Shown here: positions 36,301 through 47,367 of the stretch, piece by piece | Numbering within the stretch: the stretch's first letter is position 1 | How the letters are laid out: the number at the start of each line of letters is the position of its first letter | Assembly (NCBI GenBank): GCA_050084985.1 | Contig: JBITNC010000001.1 | Span: forward strand, 9,982,001-10,046,000 | Direction: 5' to 3' | DNA length: 64,000 nt | Origin: Nageia nagi | Taxonomy: Eukaryota; Pinophyta | The notes under the pieces: model-generated | The model's input: only the letters and a program-made list of their open reading frames with translations | Databases searched by the model: none | What the model was told of the DNA's origin: nothing | Translations under genes and position numbers: made by a program

Positions 36301-37379
36301 ACAACTTATTACGCCGAGAGGCGTTTCTACAGCTGCAGCATGGGGGTAGAGTGGGAGAGCAAAATGTCGCATGTGAGTCCGTCCGTTAAACAATTGACGG
36401 GAAAATAATTTTTTTAAAATTAAAATTATATAACCAACTGAAATATTAAATTACGCAAGCTATTGATATAGACTTTAATTAAAAACATTTTAACCTCGCT
36501 TAGGCATTTTTTTTCAATGTTGGGTGACTGTATTCTCTTTTGCTACCATCCTTAAAATCTCCTCTACTGTATCGTGTATAGGCGACAGATGGGGCATTGT
36601 CCGTGTCATTCTGAGATTCTGTCTGTATTTTTTATTTCCAGCCTCTCTATTCTTAGCTTTGCTTTAGATTCCATCTGTATTATCTTTTACAACCATCATT
36701 GTATTAATTACTTAGCCTTTATTACTTCACTCAATTTTCACATAATTGAAATGTGAGCTTTGTTCAGTCCCTTTGTATGTTGTGGTTGCTTAGTCATGCC
36801 GTTCATGGGGATGTATTTTTCAATGGCATAAACTTAAGTCTTCTCTTACATTGATATTATCATTATTATATAGTAGTGTGTTGTGAAGCGTAGAATCCAC
36901 CGAGTATTATCCCGCACAGAGGCATATTCTCCATGAAGAACATGCCGTTCACATATCGACCAAGTTTAATGCCGACCAGAGGCATATCCTTCATTAAAAA
37001 CATATTGTACAATACGGAATTCAAATATAATTTGCGTCGTTCTGGACAGGGCTTCATGCCCTTTTTTCGATTTATTCAGGAATCAGGTCCAACCCAGTAC
37101 GGCCCTTAGTGGCACGGAGATCCCTAAAAAGCATTGAGAACGCGGAGATCCCAAAACGCATTGTTTTTCCTCCAAATATAATTTTTCCAGTAGAAGAACG
37201 CATAAACCAGTAGATTCCTGGGCAGACCCCACACTAGCTCCAATCCTTTGATCTCTTACAAGAAAAGTAAATGCTTGAGCTTGAAAGGCCTCTAACGGTT
37301 AAAAAATTATCTTTCATACTTGGATAATGCGATTCTCTGTTTGAAATCTACTTGTTATTTTTTCTATATTGCGATGTAG
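36301..37379. other. Foreign, less AT-rich sequence upstream of the GPX fragment
   Basis: From about 36,310 the base composition changes (gccgagaggcg, ctgcagcatggggg). There is a direct 60-bp repeat around 36,917 and 36,977 (cagaggcatat and surroundings). No GPX exon other than the two at 37,380-37,675 could be read here. The short frames of 60-63 codons on either strand are not convincing. It may be flanking or intron sequence carried along with the GPX fragment. Confidence 0.4.
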
Positions 37380-37675
37380 GTGGAAGTGAATGGTGAGAAC
37401 ACGGCACCTATCTACAAGTTCTTGAAATTAAGTAGAGGTGGGATTTTTGCTGAGGACATAAAATGAAACTTCTCCAAGTTTTTGGTTGATAAAGATGGAA
37501 ATGTATTTGAAAGATATGCTCCCACAACTTCTCCTCTGAATATTGAGGTACTTTCTTATCCATAATTTTTTTTGGCCAATACATTTGTTTTTCTCCACTA
37601 AATATTAAGGTACTGATCATTGCAGTTGTGTGCTTGCAGAAAGATATCAAGAAGCTCTTGGAAGTGGACTCCTGA
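37380..37675 (+). pseudogene. Glutathione peroxidase gene fragment, last two exons with intron
   Basis: The last part of a plant glutathione peroxidase (thioredoxin-dependent peroxide reductase family). Exon 37,380-37,547 follows an acceptor ...gatgtag and reads VEVNGENTAPIYKFLK, FAEDIK, stop, [30 protein letters not shown]...AG intron spans 37,548-37,639. The final exon 37,640-37,675 reads KDIKKLLEVDS and a stop. The reading frame passes correctly across the splice. The in-frame TGA stands for the Trp of the conserved WNF block, a catalytic-tetrad residue of this family; the following Asn is kept. The peroxidatic Cys and Gln exons are absent. It lies on the plus strand inside minus-strand element D. 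The dead fragment status is clear; how it arrived is inference. Confidence 0.88.
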
Positions 37676-38031
37676 GAAAACAAATATCAAAACTCTTTTA
37701 CTATGCAATAAATCATCAGACGACACAGTTGGAAACTATGTAATCTCATACGTAAATAAAGGAGTTTCCAGTAGAAGTAGGTCCAACTCCAAGGCTTAGT
37801 TCATATGCGTATTTGAGATGATTCATGTATAGGTTGCATATGTTGCAACCGTTAAGTAAAAAATAAATATATATATAGAATGTATATGTGTTTTTAATTC
37901 TTATAATACGAAATGAAATTTAAATTAAGATTCAAATGTATAATTTTATAAAAAAAAAGTTAAATGTTATTGTGAACATTTAAAATAAATTAATAGTTAT
38001 TTATTAATTTTTGTGATGTTATTATTAATAA

Positions 38032-38189
38032 ACTAGCTTTGATATAACTCCTTATATATCAAAAAACGTTGAGAGATATCATTTCGAGGTGTCCATCTCA
38101 TTTCTTGGTATTGCTATATCCAAGATAGGCACCTCGAAATGATATCTCTCGGTGTTTTTTGATATATAAGGGGTTATATCAAAGCTAGT
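38032..38189. mobile_element. 158-bp hairpin, MITE-like element
   Basis: Two 60-bp arms (38,032-38,091 and 38,130-38,189) are inverted copies with 4 mismatches; the loop is 38 bases. The ends are actagctttgatata and its complement. Such terminal-to-terminal inversion without coding capacity is typical of a foldback MITE; a hairpin small-RNA precursor is the alternative. No clear target duplication was seen. Confidence 0.8.
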
Positions 38190-39651
38190 CATAAAATTAA
38201 GGTTAATTAATACCAACTTGCTTTAGAGAAGATTTAGTTCAAAAGGAAGAGCTATTTCTTCAAACATAAAAGCACTTAATTGCATTGTATAACGAGTTTG
38301 AAAGTGAAGCATGCAAGCTATGATTTCATTCCTTTGTCTCGCAAGCATTGTCCATTTTTGCATTTTGTCTTCATATTCTCTTCTCTTCATTTTCTTCCAA
38401 TGCTTGTTCACCTTCTTATCAAGTGCCTTCATTCTTGTAATAGGATGCTTTGCTTTAGAAGACACCATGAAAGAAACTATTTCCATTTTCAAAAAAAAAA
38501 AAAGTTAGATCAAGGAAATAATTGCATAAATCCATTGTTTTATTTCAAGTAATTAATAAATAAAGATTATTTTACCCTTCCTCCTTTTTAAAAAAAGGAT
38601 ACACTTAACATCCTCCTCTATTTTTTTTTTAAGTATACTTAATCTTTTCCATTAAAAATGGTCAAAATAATTCACCTTAAAAAAATAAGAAAAGAAAAGA
38701 AATAAATAAATAACTTTAATTTTAAAAAAATAAAGATAAAATTTTTAAAAGAACTCAAAAAAAAATCCCTTGTTTAAAGATCTTCTATTCTAATTAATAT
38801 ATATATATATATATATATATATCTTCCCTCTCTCAAAAATAAATAAATAAACACTTCACAAGAGTAAATGTGTAATAAAGGATGCATTTAAAAAATATAG
38901 GAATCTCACCAACTCAATCTGAGATAAAATTAAAAAAGGATACAACTTGCACGCTTATCAAATGTTTGCACAACACATCATACATTTTATTCAATTCTAT
39001 GGAGCAAGTTGAGAGTGACGGTAGAAGGAAAATTGAATATAGTGAAGTCATCTCAATTTAGGGGATGAGAGCAACTAACTATGCCTTGCAGGTGATCGCA
39101 GGAGCAAGGGTTGAGGCGCAGTCATGATCCAACCCATTTCTCCTACCATGTTGGACAAGAGCAAGATTTGGAGGGCAACGCACGGAGTGGTGGGAGGTAG
39201 TGTGGCTGAGAAAAGCTGCATGCCTATGTGGAGCATCCATCCACCTCGTTCAATTGAAGCAATGGGGTGTTGGGAAACTAATCACCATGCCATCGTTCAA
39301 TCGTAGCTGGGGGAACCAATCACCACGCCACCGTTCAGTCGCAGCAATGAGGGTAGGGGTTGGCTAGTAGATACCATAGGCCTCAGACCGAGAGGCTTAT
39401 CACCAACAATAACCACCAGACCTTATTCCAATACGAGTGCGCCCAGATAAAAATGGATGGAATAGAAACACCAGTCTTCAAGTTGACATGCAATGGTAGA
39501 TGTGCCATATCCTACCCACCAACTTGAGGTGTGTGAAATAAACATTTACAAAAAAAAATGCAATGTAAATAATAAACAATATTACAATATATTGTAAGAA
39601 AAGGTTAATGTTCCAATTTTCCTTTGCGTATTTTAATTTATATTGTAAGAA
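38190..39651. other. Non-coding stretch between hairpin and element D right LTR
   Basis: No supported gene. Homopolymer-rich to 38,900; then a less AT-rich block (about 39,080-39,520) with a 38-bp tandem repeat around 39,277 and 39,315 (aatcaccatgcc / aatcaccacgcc). At 39,590-39,604 and 39,641-39,655 the 15-mer tattgtaagaaaagg is repeated; the second copy touches the truncated LTR. Confidence 0.5.
38796..38822. repeat. (AT)n microsatellite
   Basis: An uninterrupted run of about 13 AT units inside a very AT-rich stretch. Confidence 0.95.
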
Positions 39652-40020
39652 AAGGATGTATAGTGGTTCCTCTCAAGGATGAGAGTACTCCATTTCAGAT
39701 CTTTACTTCTCAAGAACAATTCTTACAGCCTTACTCAACCTATTTTCCTACAAAGCATGAGCATAACTTTGCTCTATTCAAGTGTATATTAGAATAAGGT
39801 CAAGCTCTCTATTTATAGGAGAGAACCCCATTGTAATTCATATTAACCCACCTTTTTACCAAGGGTTTACATGAGGTTAAAAAGGGTCAAGTTGCACATA
39901 TTTAATTCTTAAATACTAAATAGGTATTTATAAATACTTTTTAGTACTTGGATGAATTAAGTATGAGAAACACTTTATTTTGCTTAGATACTAAACAATA
40001 ATGCATTAGGAATTCTAACA
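39652..40020 (-). repeat. Element D 5' LTR, truncated
   Basis: Matches 22,537-22,907 (about 31 differences). About 90 bases that would carry the internal LTR edge and the primer-binding site are missing. The outer end (ATTCTAACA) is intact and is followed by the duplication CTTGC. Confidence 0.85.
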
Positions 40021-40447
40021 CTTGCTTAGTGTTAAACTTAGGGATCTAAGCATTCTTGAGATCTAAAGTAAGCTCATGTTCTATCCTTTCTTGAATTTGA
40101 TCATTTGTCTCATTAGGTCTTGATTGTTCTAAAACGAATTCCTCTTATGGAAGACCAACTTACTAATTTAATATATTATTGATGAGTTCTTATTGCTCTG
40201 TAACCTACTCTTGTAGTATCCTGATGGCTTCTTTGTCATTATTTTTCCTAGTGGATCAACTAGCAAAACTCTCAGTTTCATGGTTATTCTCTACCCTGAC
40301 ATTTCTCACTTTTTTGGCTCTTGCATTCTTGCATCGAGCATTTCCTCTGTTATTTCTAACATTGGCATTAACGTTCATAGGAAAACCATGCATTTCACCT
40401 TGAGGCAATTTGCTAGAAGCTCTTGTAACACATCTTGGGGGTGCCAT
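40021..40447 (-). pseudogene. Element B gag N-terminus
   Basis: ATG at 40,447 opens MAPPRCVTRASSKLPQGEMH and then an Asn/Arg/Lys-rich stretch to a stop near 40,259; broken frames continue to 40,021. It lies 112 bases downstream of the primer-binding site, the usual place of a Ty3/gypsy gag start. The rest of this gag is at 22,444 and below, beyond element D. The plus-strand frames here are shadows. Confidence 0.7.
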
Positions 40448-40559
40448 AATCTAAGTCCACAAAATGGTGTTGTATTAAGCTCAAGCATACTCATTTCAAC
40501 TTCCTAAAAATTTACAACAAAAGAGTCATGGACCATAGGCTCAGGAGTTTGAACTTGAT

Positions 40560-40571
40560 GCTCTGATACCA
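40560..40571 (-). other. Element B primer-binding site
   Basis: The minus strand reads TGGTATCAGAGC, complementary to plant initiator tRNA-Met. It is six bases from the TG/CA end of the probable LTR that starts at 40,578. Confidence 0.9.
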
Positions 40572-40577
40572 AAGTAG

Positions 40578-41690
40578 TGCTTCACCTATTCATGACTTCA
40601 AACCCTTAAAATTTCAAACCTTATTTTTATTTAATTTGAACACTCAAATGGTTTAGGAATGGACAAGGCAATCCACATGAGCATTTAAATGTTGCTAGCT
40701 AGTCAACATCCACAAGGAAGGATTGGTCAAATTCGGCTTAACCAATCATGATCAAAACTTTTTGGTATTCACTTCTTAATGCTCACCTCGTTGGAATACG
40801 CCACACAAGTGACCCCATCATTTTCACTCACAAACTATGCAATGGATAATATGGTCATGCCATTTTAGCTTTCTACTTAGGGCCCATATCACCTAAGAGA
40901 ATGCTCGTTCACAAGGTTAAACATCTTCACCCAATGTGTAACCCTTTGAATCATAGGAGCAGATAGATTATCCTAAGCAATCTTCTATATGAAATGGATA
41001 AAGCATCATTACCTATGGAACATTTGTCATACTCCTATATGCTTAATTGTGAGAGGTATGACTACTAGTTACCCTCACCTAGTAATTGCATTTTTTTCAA
41101 TTACTACCCCTATCTGATAACCTTTCAGGGGTATGAGACACTAGCCTACCCATATCTATCTGTTAGGCCCACCATGTTGTCTAACATCCTCATGCCCATA
41201 TCTTGGGGAGCCATGGATATTTAAAAAATATCCTTGAGTGTTTTGTTTTATCTAATAATTTTATTTCAAAAGTTATAAAATAAAAATCACCCTCACACTA
41301 TCATTCCTAGAGATAATTGGTCTGAAACCAATTATTAATCTTCTAAGTTTACATGCTTAAATGATACAAGCAATAAGGTGTATTACAAACTAATTATTGC
41401 CTTAGGAACAAACACCACATTATTATGCCTCAAAAAAAAATAATGGCAGCATTCATTTTAAGAGTACATGAGAAGTTACAAAACAAAGCTTACTCAAGAA
41501 GCCAACATAGAATATACTCAACAGTATCTTAATTCAATAATCCCACATACACAATGAAACCAAAGCAATAATGCTATAAATGCACATTATTTCCAAGAGA
41601 CAATAACAAATCCTGAGAATCTTCTAAATGCAGCTACTCCTAATAAGGGAGTTCATAGAGTGGTCCTCACTTAGGGAATAGTTTTGGATA
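40578..41690 (-). repeat. Element B 5' LTR (probable; outer edge unknown)
   Basis: Begins TGCTTCACC on the plus strand, next to the primer-binding site, so it should be LTR. No coding sequence. I could not align it convincingly with the sequence left of 12,519, so either the two LTRs have decayed or one was replaced. The right limit is a guess. Confidence 0.45.
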
Positions 41691-41713
41691 AGATTCTTGT
41701 TGTCACTTTGCAG

Positions 41714-42037
41714 GAGAAAATATTGAAAGAACAGATAAAGCATGAACAGCTTCCATAGCATATACACATGTTAGTACGATTTATGAAATAGGGGCAATGG
41801 AATATCGTGATCTAAACAAAGGATTTCAAAGGAAACTCAAAAAGGACTTATGATGCATATGCCTATTTTTATCCAAGTAAAATGAAACTTCTCCATCCAA
41901 CTTGTACTTAGAATGGAGAGGCAGACCAAATCATAATGGGACACTATGCAAACATGATGCCTTGATGTCATTTTTAATTCCCCAGTGCATAGATTGGAAT
42001 CAAATGAGACAAAATGAAGTGTGCTTCTACCCACTGT
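41714..42037. repeat. Dispersed repeat, right copy
   Basis: Partner of 10,470-10,870 in the same orientation, lacking about 75 middle bases. The frame at 41,837-42,094 lies in it and is not supported as a gene. Confidence 0.6.
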
Positions 42038-44180
42038 ACACTCATAATGTGTGATAAGGGTTGGAAGCTCTAAGTCCAGTTTTTTTTGCATCAATTTTTT
42101 ATGTTAACTTTTTGCATATGGGCTCTTCATATCTATTTTGTTAGGTGTCCAAAACATATCTCCCCCTTTTGAATTTCAAATGATAGTGTTATGATGGTTT
42201 TAAATGAATCTTTGATGTGTTATATATTGATGTCATGATATTTTGCTACTCGTTATTGATCTCCAAGCTTGTATATTTGCAAAATGGAAGGTAAATGCCC
42301 TTCAATTATATTAACATTAAGTTGTCTTGAAGGAACCTCCAAGATCCTTGAGAAATTGAACTTTCTCAAGAGAAGATCAACCTTCTATGTATTCAATTAA
42401 GAATTGATGACAAAAGAATTAATAATTGACAAGAATAATAGAATGATAAAATGATTTGATATTGATAAAAATTGATAAGCTAATGTGATGATCGATAATA
42501 AAGATATATGACAATAATCTTAAACTATGTTTCAAAGGGGGGAGAATGGGATGACCAATTAAAAGGATTTTTGACTGGAAGCTACAATTGGAAGTCTTAG
42601 AATGGTGCATTTATTGTTATTTTGGACAAGTCTTTATAGATGGATAGAAGGAAAGTTGGCAATTCATGTAGCAAACAAGTGGAGCAAGACAAGGATTAAG
42701 ACATTATTCGAGTGCATTGTCACCCTCGTGTGGAGATCCTTCACATTATTTTTATCATGTACTGAGATAGGCAGGTTTATGGGAGACTTACTTAACTAAT
42801 TACACTCTCATACATAGCAATTATGGTCTTCTCAATGTGGAGCAAAATGTTCAGAAATAGAATTAAGATCGATTTTGTAAAAGGATGATATGTAATCACT
42901 CATAAGATATGTTATTTTAGGATCTTCAAATATAAATTAAGAAAAATTCAACAAGATGGAGTTCAAGTTTCAATACTAAAATGTGCAAAATACCAACATT
43001 AGCATTGGAGAACACTTCAATTTTGGCCAATAAACTGCATCCATGGTCATTATTCTATGTATTCAATAGAAATGTTAATGTATTGATTATCAAAACTTGA
43101 GATAAATAACCAATCAATAAATACATAGGTTTTATAGTGGCATCTTCCAATGTGAGAGTACATCCACTTCCAACTTAGATTAATGATTATATTATTGTGC
43201 AAACTTAGAGATTGTGACTAAGGTTTTCTTCCTTCCAATGACAACATTTGACTTCTACAACAACACCTCACAATTCCCTCTTGCACAATAAAAATCAATT
43301 CCAACAATCTCTTTAATTGTTGAAAATATCAATAATAGCTAGGCAAAAACATGTACTAGAAAACACGTCATATCTCCCATAAATAGAATATGCTCATACA
43401 AAATGCAACTACCACCATCACACTATGTGGTCTATTCAATACATGATAATATCTCATGCTCTCTTAGCATGGTAAATATATAAATGGAGTTCACCTTCTA
43501 AACCTATGCAACTCTAGTTTCTTTTGGCTCTCTTGGTTCTTGGCACTTGGAGCTCTAAAACTTTCTCTCTGCATTTTACTTCATTAATTCATCTCGAAAC
43601 AATAAAAAAATATGGATTGAAGAAGAAAAGAAGCTCTTATGCAATTGTATCCTCCTTTGGTCTAATTCCCATCCAAAATTAACAATAGTCTTCATGGTTG
43701 TAGTTATTCACCAACTATGGGATAGTTTGCTCCAACAATGGTAGTATCTAGCCACAACAGTGACTACACTCATACTTCTCTTAATCTTTCTTCCACGTCT
43801 CCTTTTTTTTCCAAATGAAGTCCCCTGAGCATGTTTTTAATGATGCTCACATGTCTCTTATCTTCAAATGACTCCTCAACTTCACAAATGACTCTAAACA
43901 TACAAGACACACTTCAACTTCCCCAAAATTTATTCCATTACCCCAATGCTGACACTGGCTGACATGGTTAGGTAACCAAACAGTCAGACAAGCAATGGAC
44001 CATCACAAGATTATTTCATATCCAAGCTCATGTTAGATCACCTCTAGACTTTCCCATAATGCATTTGACACTGAAAACTTTGATCTCTGACAATCTTATC
44101 AACAGATTTTGGATGAAGTTGAACCTTAAAGTTGTTGGCAACATTGATGTTGATGTTCTAAAGTACTTGGTCCCTAGAAA
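42038..44180. other. Unassigned sequence with a weak copia-LTR-like segment
   Basis: No gene is supported. About 43,060-43,560 resembles, at low identity, the LTRs of elements D and E (tagtggcatcttccaatgtg, gagtacatccact, cccataaatagaatatg), in the same orientation. It could be an old solo LTR. No boundaries or duplication were found. Confidence 0.3.
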
Positions 44181-44383
44181 GTGAATTGACATACTCTAAT
44201 GCCAAAGTGACCAAATACAAAATCTTACATCCAAATTCCTCAAGATCCCTAGCGTCAATGTTGGGAGGTAAAATTTTGACATGTGAACAGTTTGAGCGAA
44301 AACATCAAGAATAACAATCAAACCTTCAACAAAGGTAAAAACATGCATATACTCATTGGAAAGGTATCTTCGAAATCTATCTA

Positions 44384-44845
44384 ATGAAAAAAGAATCACC
44401 TCAATTTGATGCTTCTATAAAAAGTTATTCCTTCCCTAAAATAATTGATCTATTTCAAATCAAACGAAGAGAATGTAGATTGGTAATTGAGGATTATATA
44501 AAGGGCCTCTTTCTTAAACCACCCATTCTTAATTTGGATGAAAATATCAAGCACTCTTTTTATGCAAAGGTCTTCTCACCTTCCATGGATGCTTTCAAGG
44601 CTACAACTTAGAGATATTTGAAATGTATGTGACCAACTAGGATAAGGGAAAGGTTTTTGTGTGGCCTCGAATTCTTCGTTGACACGAAATTGTTGGCAGA
44701 GGTTATAAGCTTTCAGGTTATATGGGACCAAGTGAGAATGGAATGTCATTCATCAATAGATGAATCGAGCATTGTTTTGGAGCCAAGAGAATCCCTTAGG
44801 AGAGCTAATGGTGGAATTCTTACTTTCTCCTTGCCATCGCTTTAG
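44384..44845 (+). pseudogene. Coding-like relic, unrecognised
   Basis: Two open pieces in one frame, 44,384-44,611 and 44,657-44,845, separated by two stops. They read FDASIKSYSFPKIIDLFQIK, then ILNLDENIKHSFYAKVF, and AEVISFQVIWDQVRMECHSS, DESSIVLEPRESLRRANGGI. Composition is protein-like. I do not recognise the family. A further frame at 45,136-45,366 may continue it in another phase. It is probably a decayed mobile-element gene (inference). Confidence 0.35.
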
Positions 44846-45369
44846 CGAGGTATGTTGAAGTGATAGTGGATTAATTGAAATTAGATGCTCGGCAAGACTT
44901 GGTAAGGAGCTACCCTTTCTCTTTCCTCAATATGCTTTGATAAGATAGGACCATCAACATTCTGAAAAATTTGTTGTATTCCATTCTAAAGGCGATTGAA
45001 GGTAACAAACAAAGGAGAATCTAGATTTCCATCCATCAAGGCTTATTTATGATTATTTTTAAACATGTCTTGCAGGTGAAAGGACCTATCAATAACATGT
45101 TTTCCCCATAAGAGCCAATGTATGCCTCATAAAAAATGAAAGCCAAGCTAGTATGTGAGGATAGTCTCAAGAACCATCAAGGCAGAGAAGGAAATAGAGA
45201 AGACTCCAAAAGAAACCCAAACAAATTTTCCTCAAACTACCTGATAATGAGGGAGGAAACTCTCAATGTGGAAAGTCTCCATGTTTCAATTCAAGCCAAG
45301 TTTAGGAGCCGAAGATTGCAAAGGTGGGCTAGGATCGAAGGGGTTGTAGCCATCTATAACTATTAAAAA

Positions 45370-47274
45370 GAGATAATTCAATGGCAGAAGTAATAGCTTC
45401 TAGATTGAAAATGCATGGTATGGTTTTCGAATCCCTACAGTAAGCACAAATTGTTGGTATGCAAGGCCATATTGATTGAATTAGAGCAATGGCTGGATCA
45501 AATTTAGATTCTTTTTGTCTAAACCTTAGACTTCATGTTTATCTCTAGTTGATGTGGAAGAATCGTTAGTTGATATTATAAAACTTTTTGTTTTAGAATG
45601 ATCCTTAGCTATGTTGATGTAAAAGGGTTTTCAAGCTCTTTTAAAACCTCCTCCTCCAATATAATCAACAAATAAACTTAAACTTCATAACAATTATAAG
45701 AATACCCAAAATCTAACATATCATAACGAACTTTACAAATTGTATGAAGATTGCAATCAAGTCTACCCATTATCACAATTTCCATGTAAACACAAATGAT
45801 AAGTTATCTTACTAAACCATTATACCTAATTATGCTTAAATGTGCTTAATTATGCTTGATTGTATCCAAAAGATTAGTAGAAGAGATTATACATCAAAAA
45901 TTAAAACCGACAAGAAAGAGAACACACATGCATGCAATAAAGTTGATAGCAATCACAAAATGCAAATTGACCTCCGTATGTGCATGGCCATGGTTGATCA
46001 ACTCTGAAAAGGGTTTGTTAAATTTCTCAAGTATGTTATGACTTTATGCTTTTATAGTACTATGAACATTTAGATGCTAAAGGCTCTCAAACACTCAATG
46101 CTAAAATGATTCAATAACTATTCAACCCTTTCTTTAAGTTTACAATTTTACTTTTATATTTTTCCACTGTCAAATTGAAGATTCAACTATCAATTTATGG
46201 TTCAATTATCAATCAAAAGTTTAAGTAAAAAGCAAAGGTAAAATATATTAACCTCCATGAAAATAATGATTACTATTAATCAATATATTTTTATGATGAA
46301 TTGTATCATTTCGAGAATAATGATTGAATTATTATATAACACATGAACGATTGGTAATTGAACCATAAAATATCCCAAAATGACATGATTCATCATAAAA
46401 ATACAGACTATTAAAAATACTTTGTTCATGCTTGATTCCCTGTCAGGTTAGTAACTTGTAGCCTAGTTGCGGAGAGGGCAAAATTAGTTTCATCTATTAT
46501 GTAGATTCCTTCAAAATAACATCAAAGCCCAGAACAGACAAAGTAATGCTTTCATTGTAGGCTCTTTCTGAGAATGGAACCCAATCCCATAGGAGAGAGA
46601 CGGTGACTGTTAAATTCCATTCAATAGCTCATTTGTACCTGCAACCAGCATTGATAGTGTATATACAAACCAAATATCCCAAGCCCAATCCAATTGAACA
46701 TTTGAAAATCAGAATGAACATCATATGAAAAAGTCTGTTCTGCTCTTCACGGAACTCCACTTTCTTGCTGACAAGTTGACAAGAAGACACGAGACAAAAA
46801 GTGGACAAAAATCCAAAGCAACACAACTGGTATAGGATGTGGGGGTTTTGCCTGTAGGATTGAATCTATGCTCAGAATCATATTATCTTTCACAAAATAT
46901 CCAGTTGATGGAATAATTACTTAGCACAATGGTAGAAAAAAAACATATTATCTTCAAATCAAGTCTTACATCTGCGCTCCAAAACAACAAGACAATAGAT
47001 TCCACTATCCATATATACACCCACATAATAGTGTAGCGTAAAGTTAAAAATAGACATCCTGGAGGTCAGTTTTATGTGACTGTACTAAACTAGAGCAGAT
47101 TCATGCCTGCATATTATTACCACACCAATCAGATTACTCCAGCCAGTCACAAAACAGCAATATTTGAGCATTCTTCAAAAAATAAGCATATGCATAGCAT
47201 ACGCATCCATGATATTATGGTCCCACAGGAAAGGCAATTATTTTCGTCATTATCTCACTGGTCATGGCATCTAT
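45370..47274. other. Intergenic, including the 3' flank of the ATI-type gene
   Basis: No gene is supported. The part nearest 47,275 should hold the 3' untranslated region of the minus-strand gene. A definite polyadenylation site was not identified. Confidence 0.4.
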
Positions 47275-47367
47275 TTACGTAGAGCCACTTCGGATGATTG
47301 GTACTTTTCGGCGACCAGTCATGGCTTCCTTCAAACGTGCAACTTGATACATCATCTGACTTACTTT
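47275..47367 (-). other. ATI-type gene, coding exon 3 (last)
   Basis: 31 codons including the stop TAA (47,275-47,277). Preceded on the minus strand by an acceptor TCCTTGTGGCAG. Reads KVSQMMYQVARLKEAMTGRR then KVPIIRSGST, matching the C-terminal SQM..Q.ARLK block of the family. The link to exon 2 across 14.4 kb rests on phase and family match; an extra small exon in between cannot be excluded. Confidence 0.8.

Larger units (their letters stand above)
22445..40020 (-). mobile_element. Element D: Ty1/copia retrotransposon inserted in element B gag, itself interrupted by E
   Basis: The left LTR (22,445-22,907) and partial right LTR (39,652-40,020) match each other. The ends are flanked by the identical duplication CTTGC (22,440-22,444 and 40,021-40,025). 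The minus-strand order is gag (35,756-34,700), protease, integrase broken by element E at 34,328/26,043, RT (about 25,000-24,360) and RNase H (24,356-23,640). About 31 differences in about 365 aligned LTR bases, counted by eye, make it the oldest of the three copia copies. The span between gag start and right LTR (35,757-39,651) holds foreign sequence: a GPX gene fragment and a hairpin element. Confidence 0.88.
12520..40577 (-). mobile_element. Element B: Ty3/gypsy retrotransposon (chromovirus-like) hosting a nest
   Basis: Minus-strand order of its pieces: PBS at 40,560-40,571, gag start at 40,447, interruption by element D, gag continuation below 22,440, protease (about 21,500), RT (20,960-20,232), RNase H (about 20,100), integrase (about 18,920), interruption by element C, integrase C-terminus with chromodomain-like end (12,969-12,600), then PPT and LTR at 12,519. 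Both interruptions are bounded by exact 5-bp duplications of B sequence, so B was the older target. The internal sequence of B itself is near 5 kb once the insertions are discounted. Confidence 0.8.

Noticed and set aside
38280-38552. Frames of 65-90 codons on both strands near 38.3 kb
   Set aside because: Both strands are open over the same AT-rich sequence and neither translation is recognisable.
38796-38822. AT-rich tract as a possible replication origin or matrix attachment site
   Set aside because: A simple AT microsatellite gives no specific evidence for either.
40179-40507. Plus-strand frames of 74-75 codons near 40.3 kb
   Set aside because: They are antisense to the element B gag start, which is supported by the nearby primer-binding site.
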